This document shows, piece after piece, positions 33,820-46,400 of a DNA stretch of 64,000 bases. Below the pieces are notes generated by a model. That model searched no databases, was not told the origin of the DNA, and saw nothing but the letters and a program-made list of their open reading frames with translations. The stretch's first letter is position 1. Each line of letters begins with the position of its first letter. The DNA comes from Malus domestica (Eukaryota > Streptophyta > Magnoliopsida > Rosales > Rosaceae), in contig NC_091672.1 of assembly GCF_042453785.1 (NCBI RefSeq), forward strand, positions 3,068,001-3,132,000. Direction: 5' to 3'. A program made the translations under genes and the position numbers.

Positions 33820-35880
33820 TTCGAATTCATGAAGTTCCAGACTCTGTACGTAGGACCAATGAAGTTGGAAGCGCATCCACGCATTTGAGCCCGCACATGT
33901 TCCTACTTGCTTGTGCGATTAGGTACTTCGAAACAGCTTATTAATTTCAGAATCTTCGTTTTTGTGGTGGAACCGTTAGCATTTCCTTGTGGTGTCTTTC
34001 TTTGTGCAAGTTTGAGGTCTCTATGTGTGAACATGGATGGTACAATTGTTAAAACACCTTCCGTTTCTTTCTCTTCTAATATTGAATATTTAGAGTTGAT
34101 CAATGTTGATATAGAAAATGGATCTCATGTTCCTGCAAATTCCTGCAAATTTCATTGGCATGTCATTGGCATGTCAAATGTCGACCATGGCATGCAAATT
34201 TCAAATGGATCTCATGTTCCTGCAAATTCCTCAAGGAATTAATTCTATCTGATGTTGGTCGAGTAGAAAATATCATAATTGAAAGCTCGTCTTTGGAAAA
34301 ATTTGAAGTTTACGACCATTTTTATGACGGTATTTGTACACTTAGCCATCTTACCATCTCAGGCAAGAAACTTGAAACCATAGCTATATGGTGGAGCTTT
34401 GATTCGCATAGTGGCACGTCGTTAAATATGTTTGCTCCAAAACTCAAATATTTAGAATGGAGAGGGCATCTGACGAATCAGGCAAACTTGGGACAGCTAG
34501 AATGTTTAGAAAAAGCTCTTATTTGCCTGGAGCCTAAGGCAGATGACTCTGACAAACAGATTAAGCATTTTTGCGTTTTACACAGGGTTGAACATCTTGT
34601 TTTAAATGCAGCGACCTTCAAGGTAATGAGAACCACGATCCTTCGTACTGAATATTACTTTCCAGTGAAAAACTATATATTTTGTTTTTTCTCTCTTTAC
34701 ATTTCAGTTTAAACAGGATTGCAATGCTTTTACATTAAAAGCGGTCTCACTTGCTGTAACAAAATGAGAAACATGATATAGGTTTTGCTTTTTTCACATC
34801 GCAGGCTTTGTTCAGGGAAGGATCCACGCATGCTCAGTTTGATCATGTTTCTAATTTGCGATTGAATCTAAGGAGGTTTTCTGATGATATCTTTCCTGCA
34901 GTGGTCTCACTATTGAAAGGATTGCATAATTTGTGTACTTTGTACATAAGTTGTTGTGCTGTCCCAAGTTTTCTGCACCCTCAACGTGATGTAAGTTAAG
35001 TCTATGATTTCCTTTCTTAATATCGTAAACCTCCATCTACTCATGAAGAAAAATTCAGTCCCAACTTGGGCTAGTTCTAGTTAGTATTAAACTCCATGTT
35101 GTAATAAGGAATAATTTATTTCCATTTGTTTTAAGAAACTGTCTTCACATTGTAAAAATTGTCAAAACCAAGAAATGTGAAATGTCACAATATACATTTT
35201 AAGATGAAAATCAAATAATTCTCTAAACTAAAGTATGCAGTGTCCCAATGTTTGTTTAGGTCCCGTTTTAAGATAACCTTGTCTACACATGGTAAAAATT
35301 TTCGATAATGATTCATTCTTTAGAGTTTCTGTCATGTCTTTGAGCTTGCGAATGTGTATTAACTTGTCAACATGGACACCTTGTTGGTGAAGCCAAACTG
35401 TTACTAGCTTCTCAAGCATGTTTAACCACACATCTATCAAGTAATAAGCTCCTTATATTGATAAAATTGGGTTGGTCCCAATATTACTATAGAGAGGTTT
35501 TAAGGTATTTCATTTGGCTTCTTATTTTTTGGAAAATTTCAAATTGGTTGCTTGTTGTCTTCTTGCTGTTCCAGGTATCTGGGTTTGGTAAGGCATACTG
35601 GAAGCTACAGAATCTGGATTTTGTTGATCAGATTAAGAAGGTTACCCTAGTGCTGGATGGGTCTAATAATGGGATTGACTTTGCACGGTATATACTCGAG
35701 CATGCCAAGAACCTGGAGCTAATGGACATACAATATTTATTGAATCCGTCTGACGATGCTATACAGAAGCTAAATGAAAGTAAGAAGATGTCCAAGGCCA
35801 CAGTTATCTTTGAGGAAGACTTCGTGGAAGACTCCGATAAAAACTTGGAAAACTTCGATGAAGACTTCGAGGAAGACTAA
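33820..35880 (+). pseudogene. F-box/LRR/FBD paralogue lacking the F-box
   Basis: The leader and leader-intron start match 7495-7640 of the intact gene, then the sequence jumps to the equivalent of about 8115, deleting some 470 bp that hold the start codon and F-box. The remainder matches exon for exon: to 34622, 34805-34990 and 35575-35880, with GT-AG borders. A 26-bp piece (34119-34144) is repeated at 34204-34229 with filler between, which shifts the reading frame. After that the LRR-like part (SSSLEKFEVYDHFYDG, APKLKYLEWRG) and FBD-like end (GIDFARYILEHAKNLELMDI) are intact, with an acidic tail. Without the F-box it could not join an SCF ligase; a truncated repeat-only protein remains possible but is unsupported. 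Confidence 0.85.
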
Positions 35881-36251
35881 AACTAAATCAACAAGGAAAG
35901 AAGTTTTGATGTTTTTCAGAAGTTGTTTCATGCTATAGTATTGAAACCTTACGTTGATATGCGTTGTTAATTCTTATTGACTGATCAGAGTGGATTTCTA
36001 CCGTTTTGGATTGTCATAAATCTTACTTTTGTTACCGCAGCATATGGCGAAAGTTACGAGTCTTACAACAACGTTGATGGGATGCAATAAGATTTCCAGT
36101 GCCCAAGTTATCATTCGGGAAAAGCAACCAAGAGAAGAAAAACATGGGTTTTAATTGTATGTAGACATCACAGCCTCAGTTCTCGGAATTTCTCCGTCAA
36201 CGTTAATTAGCTCTGCTGTATATTTGTGTTCGCCTTTGTGCTCTGTTTTAG
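35881..36251. other. F-box paralogue 3' UTR and intergenic
   Basis: The first 150 bp or so match the relic at 15600-15750. The rest has no recognised feature. Confidence 0.5.
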
Positions 36252-36617
36252 CTAGGCCTGCATTTTGGACCCAACCCGTTAACCTAATTCGACCCAACCC
36301 GTTAATATTTGTATTTGGATGAATGCTTAACGGGTCAGGTCGGATCGCTAACGGATGAACCCGTTAACAACCCATTAAATAACGGGTCACTTTGGGCCAA
36401 CCCCGTTAGCATCCGTTAGTTGAGGATATTTTAGTAATTTTAGTAAAGTCTTAATAACAAAAAATAAACTTTATGCAAAAAAATAATAATAATAATTGTT
36501 AACGGATGAAACAAATAACCCGTTAGCTTAACGGGTCGGGTTCGGATGATCCATTAACTTAACGGATCAGGTTCAACCCGATCCAAACTTAATAAACCCG
36601 ACCCGTTTACAGGTCTA
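36252..36617. mobile_element. MITE-like element built of ACCCGTTAA motifs
   Basis: Ends TAGGCCTGCA and, inward from the right, TAGACCTGTA. At least ten copies of ACCCGTTAA or its complement lie between, in both orientations. A target duplication was not resolved, so the family is unassigned. Confidence 0.5.
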
Positions 36618-37024
36618 GTTAGCAAAGTATCGGGTGGACGAACGATCGTCCGTATCGACTCGATGGAATGCAAGAATTCGTTATCACACAAATTTAGGAT
36701 GGGAATTGCATTATTTGCATAGATACGAGTAAAATGTTTTTTAGGGTATACAACTAACAAGGACATCCATCCACACACTCATTCGTAATATAATTAGATT
36801 GATATTTTTGGAGAAAATTGTTTATATTACGAACGAGTAACATGTTTATTTGCATAGTTAATTTGAATTGCATAGCCAGAGTGCCTTTGCTTTCCATTTT
36901 TCTGAATTATTGTTGAAAAGAGTGACCTGGAATCCTGCATGTAACGCAAAATCAGAGTAATCTCGCTTGGACATGATCCATGTGTATGCCACTGCTTGTT
37001 GCCATGGTTATCAGGTCACGAGCC
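36618..37024. other. Intergenic and ABC transporter 3' flank
   Basis: Nothing recognised; the part next to 37024 is presumably the 3' UTR of the minus-strand ABC gene. Confidence 0.4.
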
Positions 37025-40000
37025 CTATGACACATGCTGACCAGCCAAGAGACTTGAGCGAGTTACCTCTTCAAGTTTTCCGTCACCTAAAAGGAACACT
37101 CGTTTAGCCATCAGTATCGTTTCTAACCGATGGGCAATCACCAGGACCTGTTAATAAGCACAATATCTGATCCGTTAAGGTTCAACATATCTGCAAGTAA
37201 AAGCACGGAATGTATGCATGCACAGAAACATTATGTGAGATGCAACATGCGGTGCAGTAAGTGTATTTCACTACCATTGCTCAACAAGAAATTTTTTCGT
37301 TGTTTCTTTGTTAAAAACAGATGGTAATGGGGTATCGCTGCAGTTGCACACACAAAGACATAACTAGATAAAAGATTGTGCTGCTGTTAAATCAGTTGAA
37401 AAATAATAAGATGTGGGAGGAACATAGGGCATGCTAGGCCGATAGGATGTGCTGATACTTACCGTATGATTTTCCATCAAGCGTTGGACAGCTTCTCGGA
37501 CCAACAACTCAGACCTGCTATCTAAAGCAGAAGTGGCTTCATCCAAAATCAATATAGAAGAATTCTGGTAGAGTGCCCTTGCAATAGCTAGTCTGCATTC
37601 GAGGAGAGAAAACAGAGAAGTTTATTAACAAACTTTTGGAGTATTTAACACGTAAATCACCATATTCAACGTGAGCCTTTTTTTCCACTGAACCTAGCAA
37701 TCATACTAAACATCAACAATTGGATCGTGGTTGCTTCACCTTTGCTTCTGACCTCCACTCAAACTTGAGCCTCTCGGTCCTATGTTGGTTTTGTACCCTT
37801 CAGGGAGGTTTCTAATAAATTCATCTGCATTTGCAGTTCTCGCTGCATCCTCAACCATTTTCATGTCAATATTTGTCATGAGATCCCTATACCCAATATT
37901 TTCAGCGACTGTTCCTGAAAATAGCGTCTAACAAAGACAAAGTTCACTGTATTATTATTTGAAATAATAATACAAACAGCGTGAGATAATTGAAAAACTT
38001 TACTCAAATCATTATAAGCATAGAAGTAGACGGAAGATTTTGCGTTTTAGCCCTTGTAACAAAATTTTATTGTTTCTTGTGTGGAAAAAAAGAAAGAGGG
38101 ACACCAAAAGATATAGATATAGGTCACTCACGATATCCTGAGAAACAAGGCCAACATGTCTCCTCAAACTTGTCAACTTGACGTCTTGGATGCTGTGGTT
38201 ATCAATAAGTATACAACCTGTAAAACAAGAAAAATCCATATGGTGCCTCCAGATTTAATATGCAGATTCATAAATGAACAAGAAAATGCTCATGGCAGCA
38301 GAATCGATAATCATAATTCCAAAGAGCTCACCGGATAAAGGATCATAAAGTCGAAGAAGTAGTTTTGCAAGGGTTGTCTTTCCTCCTCCAGAGGGCCCGA
38401 TAAAAGCAACTGTCTCTCCAGCTTTAATATGCAGATTCAATCCATTCAAAACATAAGGCATATTGTCCCCGTATTTAAATGATACATCACAAAATTTGAC
38501 CTCTCCTGTAACGCGGTCTAAATCAACAGCATCTGGTTTCTCCTTTATCTGTGTTCAGGAAAGGAATAAATAATAGATATCAAAGCAGCATGAATAACAA
38601 CTACACTGAACGATCACAATGTTGAGTTAAAAGTAGAGTGAAGCATCTAGTCAAAGGCACAAAATAATGATTTTTATATATTTACTGAAAGAGCATTTGA
38701 ATTGCACGGCGTAGAACTAATCTCAACGAATTATGTGTGTTTATGTATCTGAAACAGATAATTACACCAAAGATTCACCACTTAAGACTTTTATCTAGGA
38801 AAAAAATTACCATTGATTTGAACCTGGTCAATTCAAACAAGCGTTCAATAGCTGGTTCTCCTTGCTTCAACTCGTTGTATGCTTTTCCAACACCCTGCGC
38901 GATTCTTTACATTCAGATTGATAACTTAAGACAGCTCCTCAACAGCTGAACATTAATAATAAATACAGACTGATTAGGAAATCAGCTTCAGACAACTGCA
39001 GCAAATTATTTACATCTCATAAGTGGACCAAAGCAGACTAAGTTAATGGTGTCAATTGAATTTCAAGAAACGTGCAATGAAGGACATAAAATAATCCTCC
39101 GAAATCCTATAAAAAATAATAATGCTCTAAAATATTAAGGAACCTAAAAAGACAATTTCCACGTATCACTAACCAAGTTTAAAAAAGCTATGGAATACGA
39201 TTAAAACCCGCAAACAGAGTTAAGAAGGCTATATCACGTAATATTACCTGAATTGGCTCAACTAGAAAAACCAATGCCGTTACAAATGAAACCATGTCAC
39301 AGCTGTCAAAAGTGCCGCGAGAAAACACCAGTGAACCAGCACACAACACAAACAACACTCCAAAATATATAATCTGTGTTATCTGAGGAATAAGCGCCTT
39401 CAATTTCTTCTTTTCCAAATGTGCAGAGAGGTCAGCATGGGCAAACTTCCTAAACCTAGCATTCTCACACAACTCTGCATTGTTTGCTTTCACAAAAAGA
39501 ATTGCAGGGAGGACCTGCAATGCGATAATATAAGAACTAATCACGATCAGCCAGCCAATGACGAAGAAACTCCAACAAAGACGCGCACGTAGAAACCATA
39601 ATGTTAATGCAAGAAAGAGGTTGAGCATTCATGGAAGTATATGCTATAAAGCAGGGTTATAATATAAGATATAGTGTATACCTCATTGAGATATGCTGAG
39701 AGAGCAGCAATGGTAAGTTGGGCCTTGTTAGATATCTTTCGGAGCTTCACACCGAGCCGGACAATGACAAGAGCCATACATGGAATCACCTACCCATACT
39801 CCAAAACACAAAAGAGAATCAAACCACACTCAACCAAGAGCATAATGACTCTACGTGAACTAAACAAAATTACCAACTTAATTACCAGAGCTGAAATCAA
39901 AGACAGCAAAGGGCTGATGGACAACATCTGCGCAGCCATAGCTAACAACTGCAGAGCACTGGGTACAATGGTCTGCCATTCACAAAACCAATCAGAACCC

Positions 40001-40794
40001 ACATAACCAACAAACATTTGGTAGGTGCTTCTCCAAAAAGCGCTTCTACGACCAAAAACACTTTTCAACTTTTCTGCTAGGCGCAGTTAGATTGTAAGAG
40101 CTTTTAGCCCCCTTCAAAAGCAGTTCCAAACAGGTCGTAATAGTCGTTTTGTGAATAAAATCAATCAAAGTTGAACACTTTTACTCACATTGAGAAGAGC
40201 ATAGACAGTGTCAGCAACATCCGCCGCCTCAGCAGTGATCCTATAAGCAACGTCTCCACTCGAAACACCGCCAGAGCCTTCAAAAAACCCCAAGTCACTC
40301 CCCAGAAACTTCTCAAATACTTCAGCCCGAACCCGGTACACTGCGCTGAGCGCTGCGTCCCAAAGAAACGCCTGCTGCCAGTACACGGCAACAAGCCTGG
40401 CGAACACCAAGACTCCCACGGCCAAGCCCTCTTTTCTAAACGCGGCGGGGTCCAAATTCCCGATAAAGGCGGAGAATTTGCCCATTTTGGTGACGGTTTT
40501 CGAAAGGGAGTATACGGAGACGAGGCTGCAGAGCCAGCCGAGGAGGATTGGGCGGCGGTGGGAGAGAATGTATGGTTTGAGGGAGGTGATGGAGTGGAGG
40601 GTTTGAGAGAAAGGGTGGCGGTTTGTGGGGTTTGGTAGGGTGGTGGGGAGGAGGGAGGGAACATTTGTGGAATTATGGGATTTGAGGAGAGGGAGTTTGG
40701 GTTTGGGGAGAAAGGAAAGTAAGTGTTGGGGTTTGAGGTGGAGGTGGAGGAAGAGGGGCGGAGGTGGAGGAGGTCTCAGAGAAATTAGAAACAT
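37025..40794 (-). CDS. ABCB29: Half-size ABC transporter, ABCB29-like, plastid
   Basis: Ten exons in transcript order, 40189-40794, 39886-39972, 39682-39789, 39248-39514, 38811-38894, 38332-38548, 38132-38217, 37740-37927, 37463-37592 and 37025-37147, sum to 1896 nt and 631 aa, all with GT-AG borders. The N-terminus is proline/serine-rich without acidic residues, as in a chloroplast transit peptide, followed by a transmembrane domain (about residues 75-370) and one nucleotide-binding domain: Walker A GPSGGGKT (435-442), signature LSGGQ (about 543) and Walker B LILDEA, then the switch His in IAHR. Half-size transporters of this kind act as dimers and move an unidentified substrate across the plastid envelope using ATP. 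Length matches the Arabidopsis ABCB29 type (about 634 aa). The specific orthology is from memory of the family and was not searched. Confidence 0.88.
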
Positions 40795-41913
40795 TTTTGG
40801 GCATTTTTTGAGGAAGAAGGTGGTTCGTTTGCCTTCAGTTTCAGCTCCAAACTTGACACTCGCTTTCGGGACACGGAAATAGCCGTGCTCTTTTGCTCAC
40901 AACCGTGTTATTGCTTATTGCCGTATAAGTTTAAATCTTAAAATCTGTGTTAATTAAGTACATATATCGAAATTTAAATTTATTTAATGAAAATAAAATA
41001 GTGGTAAAATTTAAAAATAAATAGAGCAATGAACATTACCATCACTTGAGGGTGAGCAAAATTATTTTCCGAAAATAAACACAAATGTAAAACTTTTGCC
41101 CACGTCTTTGTTCTATTGGTACGAGAAAACACGTGTCAGTGTATGCATAACATGTTTGTTCTAATGCCACGAAATTACATTACTTGCTCTAGCCCAAATG
41201 TACTCTCTAGCGTTATTGAGAACGAGGGAAGTACTATCCTTTAAACAATGTTTTTTGACAAGTCCGTATTCTTTCTTTTTTTAAGGTAATAAATATTCTA
41301 TTAATCAAATATATCGAGAAGCATTATCGATTAATATAATTTTATGATTATAAACGCAACAAAAAGACAATACAAAACCTACCTCACATAACCACAACGA
41401 ACCAACGAGGACAAAATCTTGAATCACTTTGTGATGAACTTGCAAAAGATGATGCTGAATGACAAAGAAGTCCTACTATGAGACATCACGAGTAGTCCTT
41501 TGATTGGCGAACAGATCAACAAAACCACAACCAAAGATATTGAGAGTACAAAGGTAATTAAGTATTCAATGTAGTGTATTGAATAGAATTTCTCAAAACC
41601 TATAGATTGTTGATGCATCGACAACAATAGAGGAAATTTAATCTGAATTTTATATAACATTCTTAAAATAAAAAAAAAAAACAACAAAAAAATTAAGGAA
41701 CACTGCATTAGATTTCATGTTTCCTTACATAACTCATACAATGTATAGTTGATAGAGAATTACCAAATCCACATCAAATTATCCGAAAAGTATTTACGTC
41801 CATATGGGCACCATGCAAGTTCCTTCATTCCAAAATAACACTAGAACAACAGAAGCAACGGAAGGGGGCTGGAAAACTTTCCCATTGCTTCTACATCGCC
41901 CGGGCTTCGATCT
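40795..41913. other. ABC gene 5' flank and intergenic
   Basis: Promoter of the ABC gene is expected in the first few hundred bases. No further gene or clear repeat seen. Confidence 0.4.
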
Positions 41914-42893
41914 TCATTTCTCTCTCAATTTCTTGGTTAGGGCAAATATCGCCCCAACCACAGCCACAACCATAGCCGAGATTATAACGCTTGTCTTAAC
42001 CGTCTGCGCTGCATCTTTCTTCTCCTTCTCCTGCTTCCTCTCTTCAGCCTCTACTTTGTCCTTGCAGATGATAAGGGCAACATTATTCACAAGACTGCAC
42101 TACATATACATGAGAGGCACAAAAGAAAAACAAGGTTTCCGACTTTTTTTATGAAATTTCGTTGCTAAAAGTGTTCGTGTTAGCTTGAAATGTGTTGTTA
42201 ACAGGTTCTAAGGTTCACTAACAAAGCATTTGACGTGTAAAATTCAATAGTTGTCTAACATGGTATCAAAGCTTTGGTTACTAAAGATCATATGATCGAA
42301 CCGTCAACCGCATCACTTGCTTATCACTTTTTGATAAAACGATTTCCTACTTTGTAAACTTGCAATCCTCTCCTTACTTTCATGTTTTTTTACACGAAAG
42401 AAAAACTACATATAACCAAATACAATCAGAGGACTGCTGATGCCCAAAATTGGCTAAAGCTTTAACCGCGAAGTGCAACTTTGTATTCAGTTATCAACAG
42501 CATCACAGTAAGGTGAGGAGTGCAAGCCTACAAAATATGATGCGGAAATCACTATGTACTCAAATATGATCGTATATACAAATAGAACTAGTTACGAACT
42601 TTTAATAAAATTTTACCAAGACCAAAAGTAAAATCAACAATAAGCGGGATATAAAACACGTTTTGTGCTCCCTCTATTAAGTCCTAGTATTCTCAAGTTT
42701 TATGTTTTTTATTATAACTTTGTGGTTCTGTGTATTTGAGTATACAAAAATTCAAGCGCTCAGGAAAAAATATCACCTTAATTTCCTTGGAGGTAGTTAC
42801 TAGAGATGATCCCTTGTCTTCCTCAAAGTTCTGGTTTTCGCCTGGATTCAATTCTGCATCCACATTAGCCGCTGGAAATGTCGAATCCGCCAT
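41914..42893 (-). CDS. Small tail-anchored membrane protein, unknown function
   Basis: Two exons, 42777-42893 and 41914-42060, join in phase 0 (117 + 147 nt) to 87 aa. The N-terminal half is acidic and polar (MADSTFPAANVDAELNPGE, then EEDKGSSLVTT). Residues about 40-60 are highly charged (DKVEAEERKQEKEKKD) and likely helical. A single hydrophobic segment follows (SVIISAMVVAVVGAIFAL) and ends five residues before the stop in KKLREK, the layout of a tail-anchored protein with the N-terminus in the cytosol. The ATG at 42893 is the first in frame; upstream there is only TTG. A 716-bp intron separates the exons. I do not recognise a named family. The short basic tail would suit a mitochondrial or plastid outer membrane, but this is only a guess. 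Confidence 0.75.
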
Positions 42894-43489
42894 TTTTTTT
42901 CCAAAAGACAAAGAGTTTGTTCTTCCTTTCAAGTTATTGCTTTTCTTTGTTTGTTTCTATGGCCGTAGGAAGGGAGGCAGGAGAGAGAAAATGTAAGGCA
43001 AGGACACGTGTCAGTACCATTTCTTGGAGAACACGTGGTGAGTTCTTTGGGTTGAGCTGCAACGGTTTGTCATGTTTTTCTGGGTCTTTTAGGTTAACCA
43101 ACCTACTTTTTTGTTTTGTGCTAAACTGTCCGTCAAAACCTCCGTGATCCATATTTAGAGGGCGCGGGAGCGAAATCTGAGTGTTGATGTACTGTGGACT
43201 CCTCAGACATTAACAGCATCGTGATCATAAATCTCACATGCGCATGAATGACTGACTGCAATATATTGAAGAGCGTTGCAACCACAATGCATGAATTTCT
43301 CATTAATATAAAAATAGATTGCGTGCAGAAAAGTAAATATACAATGAGCTTGGTACATTGGCTACTGCAGGAACATCAACTCTCACAAAGTACAGCGATC
43401 ATGAAGAATATGCATTATACTTGTGCAGTCCGTGTAAAATACCGAGAGCTCGCATCTCATTGACCTGAACTCCCTTTTGCTATGCTCGC
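42894..43489. other. Intergenic between tail-anchored gene and cpSRP54
   Basis: Promoter/leader of the former and 3' UTR of the latter are expected here. No other feature seen. Confidence 0.4.
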
Positions 43490-46400
43490 TCAGTTCCCGC
43501 CTCCGAAACCACGAGGACCGGGCCGAGATGCCGAGCCAACAAACTGCTTCCTTGAATCAGATCGTCGTTTCCGCCTTGCAGTGCCGGGAGGAGCCTGAGA
43601 AAGGAAGAATCCCAAACCGTAAAACATGTATCCACCAAGCAACAACAGTATGATAAATACACAAAAAATGGCAAGTGCGAATGGCAAAACTAGAAGGCAT
43701 AGACATGTTATACAGTTCAATGGCATGGCGTATGAATTACAGAGAGCGCATAAAAGTAACGGAAAGTAAAGCACCTTTTGTTCAGTTTTGAGAGATTCTT
43801 CAAGATTGTTCAGTGCAGGAATAGATCCGCCTTCCATTACACCCATTAGATTCTTCATACGAACTCGCATTTGGAAAAGTTGAGCAACAAGTTGGCTCAC
43901 CTGATATTGTCATCAATGAGAACATTACGGTTATATGTAGCAGCTGATCGTAAAAATATGCGTGTGTGTATATGTTCAACATCTGCAACCCGTCTTTATG
44001 GGGAAGCTAACATGAGGAGATGTGAACCGTAGGTAGCCATTGCACATACCTGCTGCTCTGTTTTCCCGGACTCTTGAGCAACTCGTTTTCTCCTGGTTGA
44101 AGATTCTGCCAACAACTCTGGCTTCTCCCTTTCCTCTGTGATCAAGGATGAGAATCAGAAAACCAAATATAACCCGCAGTGCACCATGAAGCATCATAAG
44201 TATCATCATTAAATACTAGTTTGAATAAATCAAGAGGAATAAGATACCGGGGGTCATCACTTCAATCATTGCTTCCATAATCTTCAAACTCTTCTCTGCT
44301 TCTCGAATTTGTGCAGGAGTAACCTGTTCGGTCAGACAAATTGGAAAGTTCTAAGAATCAGATACAACCAAAAAAAGGAAGCCGCTGGATCTCAGCAACT
44401 ATCACATTTCAGGTCATAATTAAAAAGGGAGGATGGCGACGAAACAGGCTTTCATACTTTGCCCATGCCAGGGATCATTCCAAGAACACGAGTCATGGAA
44501 CCCATGCGTGCAACAGCACGAGTTTGCTTTAGGAAATCGTTGAAGTCAAACTTTGCACTCATTATCTTCTTTTGCAAATCTTCGGCATCTTCTTGTTTCA
44601 TCTATAGTGACAACTCAATCAGAACTACATCCATATAAATATTCGGGGAATCTGTGGTGGAATTTACAAAGGGGGAAAACCCCACTTACAACTTCTTGTG
44701 CCTTCTCCACAAATGAGAGAACATCTCCCATTCCTAATATGCGTCCTGCCATACGGTCAGGGTAAAAAGGTTCAAGGTCCTCCATCCTCTCTCCTCGCCC
44801 GACAAGCTTGATTGGCTTTCCTGATACCTGCCATTAACTCAATATTAGGAAAACAATTACAGAAAAGTATTTTCAGAAGCTTAACTGTTTTAGCAAGAAG
44901 AGATGCTTCAAAATGCAATCGCGTACACTGAATGCTAAAAGGAATGCAAACATCATTTATTGTAAAGGTATTGTTACACTCCATGCATAATACTGAGAAT
45001 AAAATTCTTGATAAATTATACAAACATTCTTTCAAGATTTTCAAATCATTGTTTGTACCATAAATGCTTACTTTTAGCTTCGCAGTCCCTTAAAATTTAT
45101 AATGAATAATAAATGGGGCAGAACAAATGAGATTACTGTGACAAAAGTAAGGCAACAACAGGCAAACCTCTTTAACACTCAAAGCTGCTCCACCTCTAGA
45201 ATCGCCATCTAGCTTTGTTAAAATAGCTCCGGTAATCCCAATCTCTACGTTGAATGTCGTGACTAAAGCTGCAAACTCAAAGAAGATAGTCAGCCTACTC
45301 CGACGAAAAATCATAATTCATTTTGTAGCATACCTTTTTGAACAATTGATAACTGCAATTGTACCGGATGTGTATTTGAAGTTTTGAACGCACTAAGAAC
45401 ATCAAATGGCATGCAAACTAATCACAATATGTTTCAAATCAACAATTGAGTCTATGAATCTCATAATTCAATTCATTTCGGTGCGAATTTGGTACATTAT
45501 CTTGAACATTGTGTAGTGCAACCAACTTCCAAACTCGTAAGTGTGCATTAAACCACCAAAACAAATACTACAGTAAAAACATGCTTGTTTTTCTTCTGTC
45601 TAATTTTTGCAGCAGTAACGAAGAAGGAAAAATAAAATAAAATCTGTGTAATTGGGTGATTAAACTTGAAAGTAAACAAAAAAAAAAAATTGAACTGTAA
45701 GTTTGAAATCTGAATACCTGCAGCTTCTTGGCCAGTCATGGCATCGACAACAAGCAAAACTTCTGTGGGGTTCAATACCCGCTTAACTTCTTTCAACTCA
45801 TCCATCATTCCTTTGTCTATCTGTTAAACAGATGAAATAAAAAACATCCAGAAAAAAAGTTAATATAACCAGCAGTCGTTCACAAGATATCATCACAAAA
45901 TGAACTAAAATTATGTAGATGAGTTACCTGAAGCCTTCCAGCAGTATCCATAATTACTACATCTATGTTCTTCTTTTTGGCCTCCGCTAAACCTTGCCTA
46001 GCTATTTCTGAAGGTTTGGTGTCAGTCCCTGCTGTGTATACAGGCACTTTTACCTGTTACAAGCTATAACTTTAACATGAGAATGAACACGAACCAAAAA
46101 ATTAGAACATAAGAGTCACAGGAAACGTAAAGTCGTTCACTTTATTGGGAATGAAAGTTGCATACCTGTTCACCTAAAATTACAAGTTGGTCAATAGCAG
46201 CAGGTCTGTATACATCACCAGCGACAAGCATAGAACTCTTCCCCTGTGAGTGGTGTATGTCACGGGATCAGAAAACGGAAAAGTAAATTTTGCATAGCTC
46301 TAATGCATATAATAATGGTATCAAAAGAGGGATATGCTTGTGGAAAATTGGAAATGCACCTGTTTCTTAAGGTAATTAGCCAATTTTGCGCATACAGTCG

